The notes: a model not told the origin generated them from the sequence alone. A DNA stretch of 46,745 nt from an uncultured Bacteriovoracaceae bacterium (GCA_938017795.1 CALIJZ010000060.1:1-46745), one strand, 5' to 3'. Positions 35,616 to 44,642 are shown, counted from the first letter of the stretch. A program made the numbers and translations.

Positions 35616-35828
35616 CTATAGTTCTTTCGTTGCTCTTTTTTGTCCTTTATCAAGATGCTTAAGCATCAAAAGTCTATTATTTTTACTCTCTTCAAGAAGT
35701 TTGTATCTATCAGTATTTAAGTTACAAATTCCTTGGTCTTCTCCCATTACCGCATGTTCACTTTTCATTTGAACAGCTGTTGCAGAAATACTACCCACAA
35801 GTAATATAAGTGTTAAAAGTCTTTTCAT
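35616..35828 (-). CDS. Tiny secreted protein with a sigma54 promoter
   Basis: The 70-residue protein has a signal peptide (about 1-17, ending ISATA) and a mature part of about 52 residues, charged and probably helical, with one cysteine (GICNLN). It has a very strong ribosome site (AGGAGGAG, 3 nt before the ATG) and a near-perfect sigma54 promoter, so it should be made in quantity when an activator is present. It is convergent with the response regulator pair, and lies just downstream of the hit-like operon in the same direction. The family is not recognised. Confidence 0.6.
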   Translation of the reverse strand: MKRLLTLILLVGSISATAVQMKSEHAVMGEDQGICNLNTDRYKLLEESKNNRLLMLKHLDKGQKRATKEL

Positions 35829-35866
35829 ATCTCCTCCTAAGGGGATGTTATATGTAGACTATATAA

Positions 35867-35882
35867 GCAAGAGAGGTGCCAA
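35867..35882 (-). promoter_or_regulatory. Sigma54 (RpoN) promoter
   Basis: The minus strand reads TTGGCAC (35882-35876), five bases, then TTGC (35870-35867). This matches the -24/-12 consensus TTGGCAC-N5-TTGC exactly, including the spacing of GG and GC. Transcription would start near 35855, about 27 nt before the ATG at 35828. It needs an AAA+ enhancer-binding activator, none of which is encoded in this window. Confidence 0.75.
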
Positions 35883-35981
35883 GTATTTAGACTATTTTTC
35901 CATGTGATTTGAGTGACTTGCGCCTAATATTGATATGATTTGTGATTAGTTTTCTACAAAGTGTTTAACTTTTATACATTT

Positions 35982-36200
35982 TTATCTTTCAGTTGCTTGA
36001 TTACCTGCAGTAGGAAATTTGTATACAACTTCAGAGTCGTTGGCACGGCTACCATTATAAGTCCCAGCGTTTGAGTAACAACCCTTATTTACTTGATCAA
36101 AGGGCTGAGCAGCTCCAACAGAGGCTGATACGCTAGTGGTTGAACCTTGAGAATATACGCCATTCATCATGCACATTCCTAAAACTAATAAACCTTTCAT
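35982..36200 (-). CDS. 72-residue secreted protein at the end of the Tad/hit-like operon
   Basis: The protein has a signal peptide (about 1-18, ending VYS) and a mature part of about 54 residues rich in Ser, Gly, Asn, Thr and Ala with one cysteine and almost no hydrophobic core, so it is probably disordered. It begins 10 nt after the YD-repeat gene with an AAAGGG ribosome site, so the two are co-expressed. In Bdellovibrio bacteriovorus the hit locus pairs a YD-repeat protein (Bd0109) with a small disordered secreted protein (Bd0108) beside type IVb pilus genes. Size, export signal and position match Bd0108; I cannot show sequence homology. Confidence 0.6.
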   Translation of the reverse strand: MKGLLVLGMCMMNGVYSQGSTTSVSASVGAAQPFDQVNKGCYSNAGTYNGSRANDSEVVYKFPTAGNQATER

Positions 36201-36210
36201 AAATTACCCT

Positions 36211-37884
36211 TTATAAATTTAAATTAACCCCAGCAGGCTTTACTATGCTTAATAAGTTCTGGAATGCTCCAGTTACCTGACTCGCAATTTCACGCCCCCC
36301 GCTAGAGTCTACGTTCTTAACTTGTCCGTAAGCATCGTATTGGACTTTTATATTCCCAACACCATCCATTCCTATAACATTAGGCTTTCCCTGAGAGTTA
36401 TAAGAAAAAGACACTATCTGCTTCTTTGTATTTTTAACTCTATTGACCATTTTAGAGATTTTTCCTTTAAGGTCATAAATTAGGGCTATCGCATTTCCTT
36501 TAGAGTCCACTGCTTTAGAAAGCTCACCTTTTTTATTGTACTTATATTGGATCCAACCTTCATTATTTGTAATCCTTGATACTCTTTTTGTTTTTGGATC
36601 GTATTGAAGCTTAGAAAACTCTCCATCATTTGATTTTTTAAAAACCATTAATCCTTTATTATATTTAAATTCAGTTACTCTGCTTCCTTGAACAATTTTT
36701 TTAGGAAGTTCAATAGCATTGTTAAATGTCTCTCTAGTAATCCCACCTACAAGTTTACTTCCTTTTCTATCAGCTCCAGTAATAAACTTTGTACGATATA
36801 ACCATTGAGAACCATCTGCTCTTAACTTATGTTCGTACTCATACTTATTCACATAAGGCTGACCACTAATTCCTTTTTTATCTACTTCTGTCCAATAATG
36901 AAGAAACTTCTTATCTTTTGAACCATATTTATACTCTACGATATCACCGTTTCGTTTTTCTACTTTTCTTGTAAAAAACGTTTTAGGTTCATATGAAATT
37001 TTTATCGTCGCATTTTTCTTATTATTAATTTTCTTATCAGTAATTGCTGTTAAATTATGAGAACCATCATATCCATAAGAAAATGAACTCCCGTTGATGT
37101 CTGTAGAAGCAACTAGGTTTTCATTGGCATCATATTTATATGTTGATTTAGTACTTCCTTTAGCAGCTACTGATGAAATAAACCCATTGGAATTCCAAGT
37201 GATGACAAAACTATTCCCTAAGTTATCAAAAATCTTTTCGACTTTTCCAGTTACTTTATTTCTTGAAAACTTTAAAGTATATCCACTCTTATTTTTAGAA
37301 GCGATAAGATCACCGTTGATGTTAAAAAACTGAACTAACCCAGAATCAAATGCTCTTTTATAACCTTTGGGTACTACTGCAAGTTTTTGGTATCCATAAT
37401 CAAAAGACTTTAGGATTCTTCCAGGCTTAACTGGAGCCTTAAGACCAAGCTTTTTAGCCATCTTATGTCTAAAGATATCATCATTTGATAATTTTTTTAG
37501 AAGGTCTTTTTCAGAAGTTTGAGTAAGTTTTGTTTGGCTCTTTAATTTTTTAAGTATGTTTGATGAAATACTTCTAATGTTTGAAGTACTTGTTCCTGAA
37601 GTACTATCAGTAAATCTACTTTTCCCACCAGTTCCATTTTCAATGATATATACTGAACCATCTAAAGATGCTTCAAGTCTCGTTTCAAAAGGAGTTCCCC
37701 AACCATAACCAAACCAACCGACTGTTGTTGATTTTGAATTATAAGTTCTGGTCATATCAATTGTTTTACCCTTACTACTAGTTACAATATCAGTATAAGA
37801 AATAAAGTAATTACCATTTTTTAGATTTACTCCACTCACTAAGTTGAGTGACAAAAATAAGAGTAAAATGCTCAGTCTTTTCAT
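36211..37884 (-). CDS. Secreted YD/RHS-repeat protein (Bd0109-like)
   Basis: The 557-residue protein has a signal peptide (about 1-18) and an RHS-type opening (YFISYTDI, MTRTYNSKS, GWFGYGWGTPFETRL). From about residue 225 on, many YD-type repeats follow, such as TYKYDANENLVASTD, GYDGSHNLTAITD, KYNKKGELSKAVDSKGN and VQYDAYGQV. It is far shorter than toxin-bearing RHS proteins and has neither the PxxxxDPxGL core end nor a toxin tip. It starts 23 nt after tadB in the same direction, so it belongs to the Tad operon. In B. bacteriovorus, a YD-repeat protein of the hit locus binds Bd0108 and is tied to pilus control and prey dependence. Confidence 0.82.
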   Translation of the reverse strand: MKRLSILLLFLSLNLVSGVNLKNGNYFISYTDIVTSSKGKTIDMTRTYNSKSTTVGWFGYGWGTPFETRLEASLDGSVYIIENGTGGKSRFTDSTSGTSTSNIRSISSNILKKLKSQTKLTQTSEKDLLKKLSNDDIFRHKMAKKLGLKAPVKPGRILKSFDYGYQKLAVVPKGYKRAFDSGLVQFFNINGDLIASKNKSGYTLKFSRNKVTGKVEKIFDNLGNSFVITWNSNGFISSVAAKGSTKSTYKYDANENLVASTDINGSSFSYGYDGSHNLTAITDKKINNKKNATIKISYEPKTFFTRKVEKRNGDIVEYKYGSKDKKFLHYWTEVDKKGISGQPYVNKYEYEHKLRADGSQWLYRTKFITGADRKGSKLVGGITRETFNNAIELPKKIVQGSRVTEFKYNKGLMVFKKSNDGEFSKLQYDPKTKRVSRITNNEGWIQYKYNKKGELSKAVDSKGNAIALIYDLKGKISKMVNRVKNTKKQIVSFSYNSQGKPNVIGMDGVGNIKVQYDAYGQVKNVDSSGGREIASQVTGAFQNLLSIVKPAGVNLNL

Positions 37885-37906
37885 TAGTATTCTCGCTTTT
37901 TATTAT

Positions 37907-38800
37907 TCACGCTTTAATTTTAACAATTTTATTCATAAAAAAACCACCTAGGAAAACTAGCCCTACTACAAATGCTAAAATGGCTAAACCGAAAGGATTC
38001 GTAAACATTAATTTCACACTCTTTGGATCAGTTGACCCATAAGCTAGCAGCAAAAAAAATGGCATCAAACATAAAGCTCTTCCCTGAAACAAAGCTGCAC
38101 TCACATATGAAGTAATTTTTTGTTCTAATCGAACACGTTCTCTTATAATTTCTGAAATAGTATCAAAGGTTTCAGTCAGGTTTCCACCTGTTTCTCTCAA
38201 GATCCCAATGCTAGTAGTAAACATTTCAACATCAATAAGACCCATTCTTTTATTTAAATTATCCAAGGATTCATCAAGTGACACACCTAAGCGATTTTGT
38301 TGTAAAACAAGGTTGAACTCTTGAGCGATTGGGTCTGGCAACTCTTCAACAACCATTCCAAAAGCTTGAGGTAAGGACAGACCTGCCCTTAGACCCGAGG
38401 ACATTAAATTTAATCCATCAACCATTTGTGATTGAAATTTTCTTTTTCTTCTCTCAACAAGTTTGTTCATAATTGGTTTTGGAATCTGCCACCCAAAAAC
38501 TAAAAATAATCCACCAAATATAACACCTAAAGTAATACTTCCAGTAAATGTAAACAAAGAAAATAATAACAAGGCTCCACCAAAGGTTAAACCTAAGAGA
38601 GCATAAGTTACTTTTTCTGGTTCAATTTTGTAAAATAAGAACTCGCACTTTTCTAATATAAAATCTCTCATACCAAAAGTTTTTTGTTCTATCCATTCAA
38701 ATAAACTTTCACTATTTCTAGAAGTAAAATAGAAGACAATTATTCCGATTAGGATAATAACTCCGTTACGTCCTAATACTTTAAGAAAAATCACATCCAT
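37907..38800 (-). CDS. tadB: Tad pilus inner-membrane platform protein TadB
   Basis: The 297-residue protein is of the T2SS-F family and forms the membrane platform on which the TadA ATPase works. Helices lie at about 10-26, 64-84, 86-105 and 270-292. The F domain (about 120-250) has GLNLMSSGLRAGLSLPQAF, EELPDPIAQEF and RETGGNLTETFDTIS, which is the TadB rather than the TadC pattern. Most Tad systems have both TadB and TadC; no TadC is in this window. An AAAGGA ribosome site precedes the start, 5 nt after the tadZ-tadA gene. Confidence 0.88.
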   Translation of the reverse strand: MDVIFLKVLGRNGVIILIGIIVFYFTSRNSESLFEWIEQKTFGMRDFILEKCEFLFYKIEPEKVTYALLGLTFGGALLLFSLFTFTGSITLGVIFGGLFLVFGWQIPKPIMNKLVERRKRKFQSQMVDGLNLMSSGLRAGLSLPQAFGMVVEELPDPIAQEFNLVLQQNRLGVSLDESLDNLNKRMGLIDVEMFTTSIGILRETGGNLTETFDTISEIIRERVRLEQKITSYVSAALFQGRALCLMPFFLLLAYGSTDPKSVKLMFTNPFGLAILAFVVGLVFLGGFFMNKIVKIKA

Positions 38801-38805
38801 GAGAT

Positions 38806-40917
38806 TTATCCTTTGTTTTGAAAAATTCCTCTTGGAATTTTATATCCTTTTCTTTCAAGCTCTTCGACAAACTTAGGTATAAACCCTGTCGCCTGAAACT
38901 TTCCAGTCACTCTTCCATTCTTGTCTATACCTTCCTGGTTAAAAACAAAAATGTCTTGCAAAGTAATTACGTCTCCACCTTGGATACCCGCTACTTCAGT
39001 AATCTTCATAACTTTCCTCGAACCATCTTCCAGTCTAGTTTGTTGAATTACCATATCCACTGCTGAAGCAATCATTTCTTTAATTGCTTTCGGAGCTAGC
39101 CCTGATCCAGCATATTGAATCAAAGTCTCTAATCGTCCCATACAATCCCGAGGGGAGTTTGAGTGAACACTAGTCATTGATCCATCATGGCCTGTATTCA
39201 TGGCCTGGAGCATATCTAAGGCTTCTCCTCCTCTACACTCTCCTACTATTATTCTATCAGGTTTCATTCTTAGGGTCTGTTTCACTAAAAGTCTGATAGA
39301 AATTTCCCCATCTCCTTCTAAGTTAGGAGGCCTTGTTTCTAGCCTAACAACGTGTTCTTGAGGCAGATCAAGCTCAGCTGAATCCTCGCATGTGATAATT
39401 CTCTCGTTAGCCGGAATAAAACTACAGAGAACATTTATCAAACTTGTTTTACCTGACCCCGTTCCACCACTTACGACAATATTTTTACCTGACTCAACTG
39501 CTACTCTTAAAAAGTCAGCCATCTCTTCAGTTAGCGAGCCAAACTTAATAAAATCTTTGTAGGTTAATCTGTTTTCTGGAAATTTTCTAATTGTGATTGT
39601 ACATCCATCAATAGCACATGGTGGAATAACCGCGTGTACTCTTGATCCGTCTAATAATCTAGCATCAACATAAGGAGTCTTCTCATCAATTCTTCTACCT
39701 ATAGGATAAACTATTTTTTCTATCACTCTTAATACTTGCTTATCACTTGTAAAGGTCACATCAGAGAGTTTATTTTTTCCGTTTTGTTCATAATATATTT
39801 TCTTAGGCCCAACTACCATTATCTCTGAAATGCTTGGATCAGCTAAGAGATCTTCTAAGGGACCTAATCCTAATGCTTCATCTAGAACTTCTTTTACGAT
39901 TTGATTCATCTGGTCTCTTCCAGATACAACGCCACCTGTTTCTTCTTTTCCTAATAGTTCAACAATTTTCTTTTTTGTTTTATCTTTCAAAATTAAAAGT
40001 GTGTTTTCATCTTCATCTAGAGATTTATTTTGAAGATCCATCTCTTCAACAAGACCTCTAAGAATTCTTTGTTTTAAAAAATTCCATTTATCAGAATTAC
40101 CTGAACTTGATTTCCCTTTCGATTTTGATTTTTTTTGCAGACTAAGTGTTGGTCTATTTAGCTTTTCTAATATTTGTAATATGTTTTTTGCCTTAATTTT
40201 TTTTACTAAATTAATTACTCCAGCTGAATAGTTTGCACCTTTACTTAAAATGACAGCAGGAATTTTTCTCGTAACAGATGCAGCACATGTCGCATCATCT
40301 TTAGGAACAACTGAAAAAATAGCTTTTCCTAATTGCTTTGAAGCAATTTCAGTTGTTACTGGGTGGCCTTTTTGAACTTGATTAAAAACAACTTGAATAA
40401 CATCTTTTGGAATCATTAGACCCATGAGTTCAGTTAATAATTTTTTAGTTTGATTTATAGCTAAAATATCAGGTGTCACTACTAATAAGATTAACGTTGC
40501 TTGTTCTAAAGCTTTTACTGCCAAATCTGTAAGTTCACTTCCAGCATCTATTACAGTAACAGGAAAAATTGACTTAGATGATTTTAATACTTTTCCCATC
40601 CCTTCAACATCAACAGAAGATGATTGAATTGGATCAGAGTCCATTGCAACATGAGAGACTCCTGCTTTATGTTGACCTACAAAACTTCCCAAAGTTCTTG
40701 AATCAATTGCACCATTTAGACGAGAAAGTTCTTTTAATGATTTTTTTGATTTTATGCCAGTAATAATAGTTTGATCACCACAAGCACGCTGATCAAAATC
40801 TAATAACAAAACTTTTTGTTTTAATTCGTTGGCGTAAGCAAAAGCGACATTAGCAGCCATGACAGATTTTCCCAATCCATCTTTTGCACCAAAAATTGTA
40901 ATGATATGACCTGCCAT
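38806..40917 (-). CDS. Fused TadZ(CpaE)-TadA(CpaF) pilus localisation protein and ATPase
   Basis: The 703-residue protein joins two Tad proteins that are normally separate. Residues 1 to about 255 are a MinD/ParA-type TadZ domain with AKDGLGKSV (11-19); both lysines of the deviant Walker A box are kept, unlike many CpaE proteins. A Lys/Ser-rich linker (about 262-282) follows. The rest is the CpaF/TadA secretion ATPase: IMVVGPKKIYYEQ, RIDEKTPYVDARL, Walker A GGTGSGKTS (near 480), ITCEDSAELD, and the VGECRGGEALDMLQAMNTGH Walker B/His box stretch (in parts). It powers pilus assembly at the cytoplasmic membrane and may itself place the machine at the cell pole. Confidence 0.93.
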   Translation of the reverse strand: MAGHIITIFGAKDGLGKSVMAANVAFAYANELKQKVLLLDFDQRACGDQTIITGIKSKKSLKELSRLNGAIDSRTLGSFVGQHKAGVSHVAMDSDPIQSSSVDVEGMGKVLKSSKSIFPVTVIDAGSELTDLAVKALEQATLILLVVTPDILAINQTKKLLTELMGLMIPKDVIQVVFNQVQKGHPVTTEIASKQLGKAIFSVVPKDDATCAASVTRKIPAVILSKGANYSAGVINLVKKIKAKNILQILEKLNRPTLSLQKKSKSKGKSSSGNSDKWNFLKQRILRGLVEEMDLQNKSLDEDENTLLILKDKTKKKIVELLGKEETGGVVSGRDQMNQIVKEVLDEALGLGPLEDLLADPSISEIMVVGPKKIYYEQNGKNKLSDVTFTSDKQVLRVIEKIVYPIGRRIDEKTPYVDARLLDGSRVHAVIPPCAIDGCTITIRKFPENRLTYKDFIKFGSLTEEMADFLRVAVESGKNIVVSGGTGSGKTSLINVLCSFIPANERIITCEDSAELDLPQEHVVRLETRPPNLEGDGEISIRLLVKQTLRMKPDRIIVGECRGGEALDMLQAMNTGHDGSMTSVHSNSPRDCMGRLETLIQYAGSGLAPKAIKEMIASAVDMVIQQTRLEDGSRKVMKITEVAGIQGGDVITLQDIFVFNQEGIDKNGRVTGKFQATGFIPKFVEELERKGYKIPRGIFQNKG

Positions 40918-40918
40918 G

Positions 40919-42424
40919 TCACCTTCTTCGCCTTCTAAATTTTTTTCTAATTTGTGCTGTGCCTTCAGAAGCAGATTGTATTAATTCTGGAGTTATAAAA
41001 ACTACATATTGATTCTTAGATAGAGATCTCGATTTTGATCTCAGCATATTAAAAAACACACTTCTTTGAGTTTCTTCATCATATGGAGCAGGATCATTTT
41101 TATCAAATCCTGTAATATCATTACTCTGAACAATCCCACCTAAAGCTGCTGACTGACCAGACTTCACAAAAAGGTCAGTAGTGATACTATTATTTGTAAT
41201 AATTGGAGCTCCTTGAGACGTAGTTGAACTTGGAGTACCTACACTCAAACTTACATTCATCTGAATATTTTCTTGTTGCATCACTGCAGGAGTCACTCCT
41301 AAGTTAAATGTAACAGGAGCTTCAGATCCTCTTGCACTATCTCCACTACCGAGTAGAAAAGGGATACTAGTACTTTTTGTTACTGTCCCTCTCTTACCTT
41401 CTTGAGTAATAACCATCCCACTTTGAATGATTCTTCCATATCCTGCATTTTTTAAAGATTGTATTTTAGGAAATAGATTTGAAATAATTGCACTAAATGT
41501 ACCACTTGATCTTGCCCCTAAATTTCCACCATCTGTTTTTCCTACATTAATTGTACCACCATCACTATTTAAAATAGGGGCCCATTTAAAACCAAACACC
41601 TTAGAATAATCTTTTGATAACTCTACAAATTGAGTGGAAATCTTGACTTGCTTCGGAAGAGGTTCTTCCTTTTTTTTCTTATTCTCATTTACCGAAATAT
41701 AATAATAAATATCACTTTTAGCACTATTGACTAACAACCTTGAAGAATTCACTGAGAGACTCTCTATTTTCTCTGGCAATAAAGCCTGTGTAACTCTTTT
41801 GGCCATTGCTTCCTCGCTTGCACTTGCAACAACTCCTTCAACCCAATACGAATGATTCACAACTCTCACCGAAACATTCTTCAAATTAAATTTTGCTAAC
41901 TCTTCAGTCATTTTTCTTGCAATAATTTGCTGAGTCTGAGGATGCATCTCGACCATTCTTAAAACATCATCATAATTTGCTAAAACAGTTGAAACTTTAC
42001 CTATATCACTTGGAACCACTATATGCCCTCCAACAAAAACTCTTCCACCCTTTTGATCAATAACTAATCCTTCTACGTCTCCTAGTAGTTCTTTTAATTC
42101 TGCAATAGTTTTTGATTGATCAGTTTCAGTAACTGTAATGATATATCTACGTTTTTCTAAATCGCTACCATCTCTTAATAATAAAGAGGTTGTTCCTTCT
42201 TTTAATCCAACTAAGGTTATTCTTTTTGATTGAGGATCAGCATCGACTTTTAAAATTTCATCATCACCCAAAGTAATGTTTCCGTTGAATTGAAAATCTA
42301 CTGTTAAAGTTTTATCAATACCTTTCACTAGATCTACTTCCTTTCTTTCAACTTCGTTTTGAGCAAAAGCAGGAAGCATAATAATTGAAAATAAAAATAG
42401 GATTTTAGCGATTCGTTTTTCCAT
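40919..42424 (-). CDS. cpaC: Tad pilus outer-membrane secretin (CpaC/RcpA)
   Basis: This secretin of about 501 residues forms the outer-membrane pore for the pilus. I place the start at the ATG at 42424, where a signal peptide (MEKRIAKILFLFSIIMLPAFA in 1-21, ending AFA) begins; a TTG 54 nt upstream is possible but would hide the signal. An N-terminal pilus-type domain (EILKVDADPQSKRITLVGLKEG region) is followed by a BON-like part and the secretin core (KQVKISTQFVELSKDYSKVFG, then LGVTPAVMQ and the C-terminal FVKSGQSAALGGI and VVFITPELI). It overlaps cpaB by 20 nt and leaves 1 nt before tadZ-tadA. Confidence 0.9.
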   Translation of the reverse strand: MEKRIAKILFLFSIIMLPAFAQNEVERKEVDLVKGIDKTLTVDFQFNGNITLGDDEILKVDADPQSKRITLVGLKEGTTSLLLRDGSDLEKRRYIITVTETDQSKTIAELKELLGDVEGLVIDQKGGRVFVGGHIVVPSDIGKVSTVLANYDDVLRMVEMHPQTQQIIARKMTEELAKFNLKNVSVRVVNHSYWVEGVVASASEEAMAKRVTQALLPEKIESLSVNSSRLLVNSAKSDIYYYISVNENKKKKEEPLPKQVKISTQFVELSKDYSKVFGFKWAPILNSDGGTINVGKTDGGNLGARSSGTFSAIISNLFPKIQSLKNAGYGRIIQSGMVITQEGKRGTVTKSTSIPFLLGSGDSARGSEAPVTFNLGVTPAVMQQENIQMNVSLSVGTPSSTTSQGAPIITNNSITTDLFVKSGQSAALGGIVQSNDITGFDKNDPAPYDEETQRSVFFNMLRSKSRSLSKNQYVVFITPELIQSASEGTAQIRKKFRRRRR

Positions 42425-43214
42425 TCTTCTTTTGATAATACCTTTTCGCTTCGATTGCGTCTTCTCCAAGTACATCAAAAAGTTCGGTCGCAGGCACTCT
42501 TCCTAAAGAAGTATCATTTGTATTCCTCAAACTAAGGTATAATTTGAATCCAGAGTTGACTAAAAAGATCAACTTTTGCACCTCATCAGGTTCCAACTCT
42601 AAGGTAATCGTATTGTAATCAGTATATTTTGTGAGATTTATTTTCCGTAAATCATTATCTCTTTCTTGAATGGCAAGTGGTAATTGATTTGTAACTTTCA
42701 ATCCTGTCGATAAAACTCTTACTCCTTGAAGAATTGTTTTAACTTTCTGCTTATCATACTGACCCGGGATATAACTAATCATAGAATGAACATCTACTCT
42801 ATTTCCTGGCTTAATTAATTTACTTACTGATTGAGATGCATTTGTTTGAATCGAATAAGCTCTTTTACCAGGAGCAATCTCTGGTGCTAACCCGGTTCTA
42901 ACTCCTGGTTGAGTGATTCTAGGCTTTGTTATTTGTTCACCTTTTAAAATACTAACTGCAGCGATCGTATTAACAATTTCTTCTATATTATTAATATGTC
43001 CACTCATTACAAACTTCTTAGGAACGGTAATAATTTGAAGTTTTGAATCATCGATAACATCAAGAGCTTTAATATCTTCTTTTGCTATAACAACAGGCTG
43101 CATGTTCCCATACCTTTTAACATATTCAGATTCTTTAGCATTAATATATGACCACGCCATAAACATTGCGATACCAGCAATTGCTAATGACAATGTAAAA
43201 GATAGAGAGTTCAT
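42405..43214 (-). CDS. cpaB: Tad pilus assembly protein CpaB/RcpC
   Basis: The 269-residue protein has one N-terminal membrane helix (about 5-22) and a periplasmic SAF domain: VVIAKEDIKALDVIDDSKL, ISILKGEQITKPRI in modified form (VSILKGEQI), and SKLIKPGNRVDVHSMI. Members link the inner-membrane machine to the secretin and may bind peptidoglycan. GGAGGAA stands 4 nt before the ATG. An 80-nt gap separates it from the pilin genes; a weak promoter (TTATCA, 17 bp, TAGAAA) and an AAGTTTAACTT palindrome occur there, so it may be expressed apart from the pilins. Confidence 0.9.
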   Translation of the reverse strand: MNSLSFTLSLAIAGIAMFMAWSYINAKESEYVKRYGNMQPVVIAKEDIKALDVIDDSKLQIITVPKKFVMSGHINNIEEIVNTIAAVSILKGEQITKPRITQPGVRTGLAPEIAPGKRAYSIQTNASQSVSKLIKPGNRVDVHSMISYIPGQYDKQKVKTILQGVRVLSTGLKVTNQLPLAIQERDNDLRKINLTKYTDYNTITLELEPDEVQKLIFLVNSGFKLYLSLRNTNDTSLGRVPATELFDVLGEDAIEAKRYYQKKNGKTNR

Positions 43215-43294
43215 GAACTTCCTCCAGCTTAAAGTTTAACTTAAAAACCTATTTTTCTAACTTAGAGGAAAATTTGTGATAATAGTTGACTCAA

Positions 43295-43819
43295 TTACCT
43301 CATTAAACAGCCATCTACATTAGAGATAATATCTATGATTCCACCAGCTGGTGCTCTTAACATTTCAGAGTTCACATTTACAAAAGTCGCTCCACAAGCA
43401 CCATAAACCGTTCCGACTCTAATATAGTTTATGGCCTGGCTATCATAATCTTCACACTCTTGTTCAAAGTTCTTTAATGGAACATGCATTTTGTAACAAG
43501 GTGCCATTGGTATTCCATCTTCACCATTTGAAGCAGTATTAAATCTTTCTTTCCATCCAATATAAAACATTCCAATAGAGTTAAAACTTAAATTCACGGC
43601 CATATCTTGATTCGATTCAACTAGTGGTATCATTGAATTATTTTTTATACGAGCATAAAAATATGATCTTGAAACTTTCTGCTGGTTTATAGACCCATTG
43701 ATTGAATTCCCTACACTAAATAATAAAAATAAGAACGCAGCCATTATTGGTAAAAAAAAGATAAACTCAAACAGAGCTTGTCCTTCATTTTTTTTCTTAT
43801 TTATATTTATGTTTTTCAT
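43295..43819 (-). CDS. TadE-like pseudopilin 3
   Basis: The protein of about 174 residues starts best at the ATG at 43819; a TTG 9 nt upstream is also in frame. A Lys-rich leader ends at G, followed by QALFEF and a hydrophobic helix: the G/QxxxEF prepilin cleavage and methylation site of the TadE/TadF family. The mature part has several cysteines (PCYK, QECED, GACGATF, GCLMR), probably in disulfides. It should be inserted at the base or tip of the Flp pilus. It is the last of four prepilin genes. Confidence 0.8.
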   Translation of the reverse strand: MKNININKKKNEGQALFEFIFFLPIMAAFLFLLFSVGNSINGSINQQKVSRSYFYARIKNNSMIPLVESNQDMAVNLSFNSIGMFYIGWKERFNTASNGEDGIPMAPCYKMHVPLKNFEQECEDYDSQAINYIRVGTVYGACGATFVNVNSEMLRAPAGGIIDIISNVDGCLMR

Positions 43820-43821
43820 AA

Positions 43822-44346
43822 TCAACAACCATTATCAAACAATGTAACTGTTTCACCCTGTGGGATTGGTCCTAAACAATTTCCTTGACCCATAGCTCGT
43901 TTTATCTGACATTCGCAATCTCCCTTGCTTGGCTCTTTGCCTAAGAAAGATTCAGATAATAATTTATTTTTAGAATCATCTGAACTAATTCTAAACGGCG
44001 GCGTAAATTTAAAATGTGCCCCAACATATTCATAAACATCCACACTTTGTGGTGAGTTAAACTTTAAATCTCCAGATGTAAAAGTTAATCCAATATCTTC
44101 AAGACCAATATTTTCAAAAACCTCTCTTCCAAGAACTTCTCCAGCTCTATATGGAGCATTTGAGTTATAAGTTGCTCCAACATATTCACCTGTGAGATAA
44201 GCCCTGGATGCGAGATAAGTAGCATAATGGGCCATATATCCAGTAGCGAAATTAATCGAGTAATATAAGAACAATAGAGCAAATAAAACTGCAAACATAA
44301 ATGTTAAAATAAACTCTATGGTAATTTGACCTGCGTTTTTCATCAT
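43822..44346 (-). CDS. TadE-like pseudopilin 2
   Basis: This 174-residue protein has the prepilin motif G/QITIEF (residues 5-11) and then a long hydrophobic helix, so it belongs to the TadE/TadF pseudopilins. A cluster of cysteines lies near the C-terminus (KGDCECQIK, QGNCLGP, final DNGC). Its start overlaps the upstream pseudopilin stop as TAATG. The related genes on both sides share the motif, so the three minor pilins probably arose by duplication. Confidence 0.82.
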   Translation of the reverse strand: MMKNAGQITIEFILTFMFAVLFALLFLYYSINFATGYMAHYATYLASRAYLTGEYVGATYNSNAPYRAGEVLGREVFENIGLEDIGLTFTSGDLKFNSPQSVDVYEYVGAHFKFTPPFRISSDDSKNKLLSESFLGKEPSKGDCECQIKRAMGQGNCLGPIPQGETVTLFDNGC

Positions 44347-44642
44347 TAATTTGCCGGATATGTGTCAGTATTAGGACCAAAAAACCTCGTACTACTTCCA
44401 TCTCCAGCATATGATTTATGCTCTCTTCCTGAATTGTAATTTATGTTATTATAACTTTCATCATCAGATCCATAAATTGCATGTCGATATGAAAAACGCA
44501 TTCTTTGATTAATGAAACTTAAAACATCTCCATCACGTCCAAATTGTTGGTTATAAAATGTATAAAAAGTACTTGCAAGTAATGCCACTACTAACATCAT
44601 CAAAACAAATTCAATAGCAGCTTGACCGTTATTTTTTACCAT
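44346..44642 (-). CDS. TadE-like pseudopilin 1
   Basis: I choose the ATG at 44642 (98 residues), which puts the prepilin motif G/QAAIEF at residues 6-12; a GTG 39 nt upstream would add an implausible leader. After the motif comes a hydrophobic helix (about 12-32) and a short hydrophilic part with FINQRMRFSYRHAIYG. It is the shortest of the three pseudopilins. It overlaps the Flp-like pilin gene by 14 nt. Confidence 0.78.
   Translation of the reverse strand: MVKNNGQAAIEFVLMMLVVALLASTFYTFYNQQFGRDGDVLSFINQRMRFSYRHAIYGSDDESYNNINYNSGREHKSYAGDGSSTRFFGPNTDTYPAN

Noticed and set aside
35854-35895. Two copies of TAGACTAT, 34 bp apart, around the sigma54 promoter
   Set aside because: Eight-base direct repeats are expected by chance in AT-rich DNA, and they are not placed as an activator site normally is.
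36211-37884. RHS polymorphic toxin with a cognate immunity gene
   Set aside because: The protein is short, lacks the RHS core end motif and any C-terminal toxin domain, and the next gene encodes an exported protein rather than an immunity protein.
39834-40061. Open frame on the plus strand, and similar ones at 5106-5384, 12772-13011, 22310-22555 and 37094-37333
   Set aside because: They lie inside well-recognised genes on the other strand, have odd composition and no ribosome sites.
43215-43294. Promoter in the gap before cpaB
   Set aside because: The best boxes (TTATCA, 17 bp, TAGAAA) are weak, so it is mentioned only in the cpaB entry.
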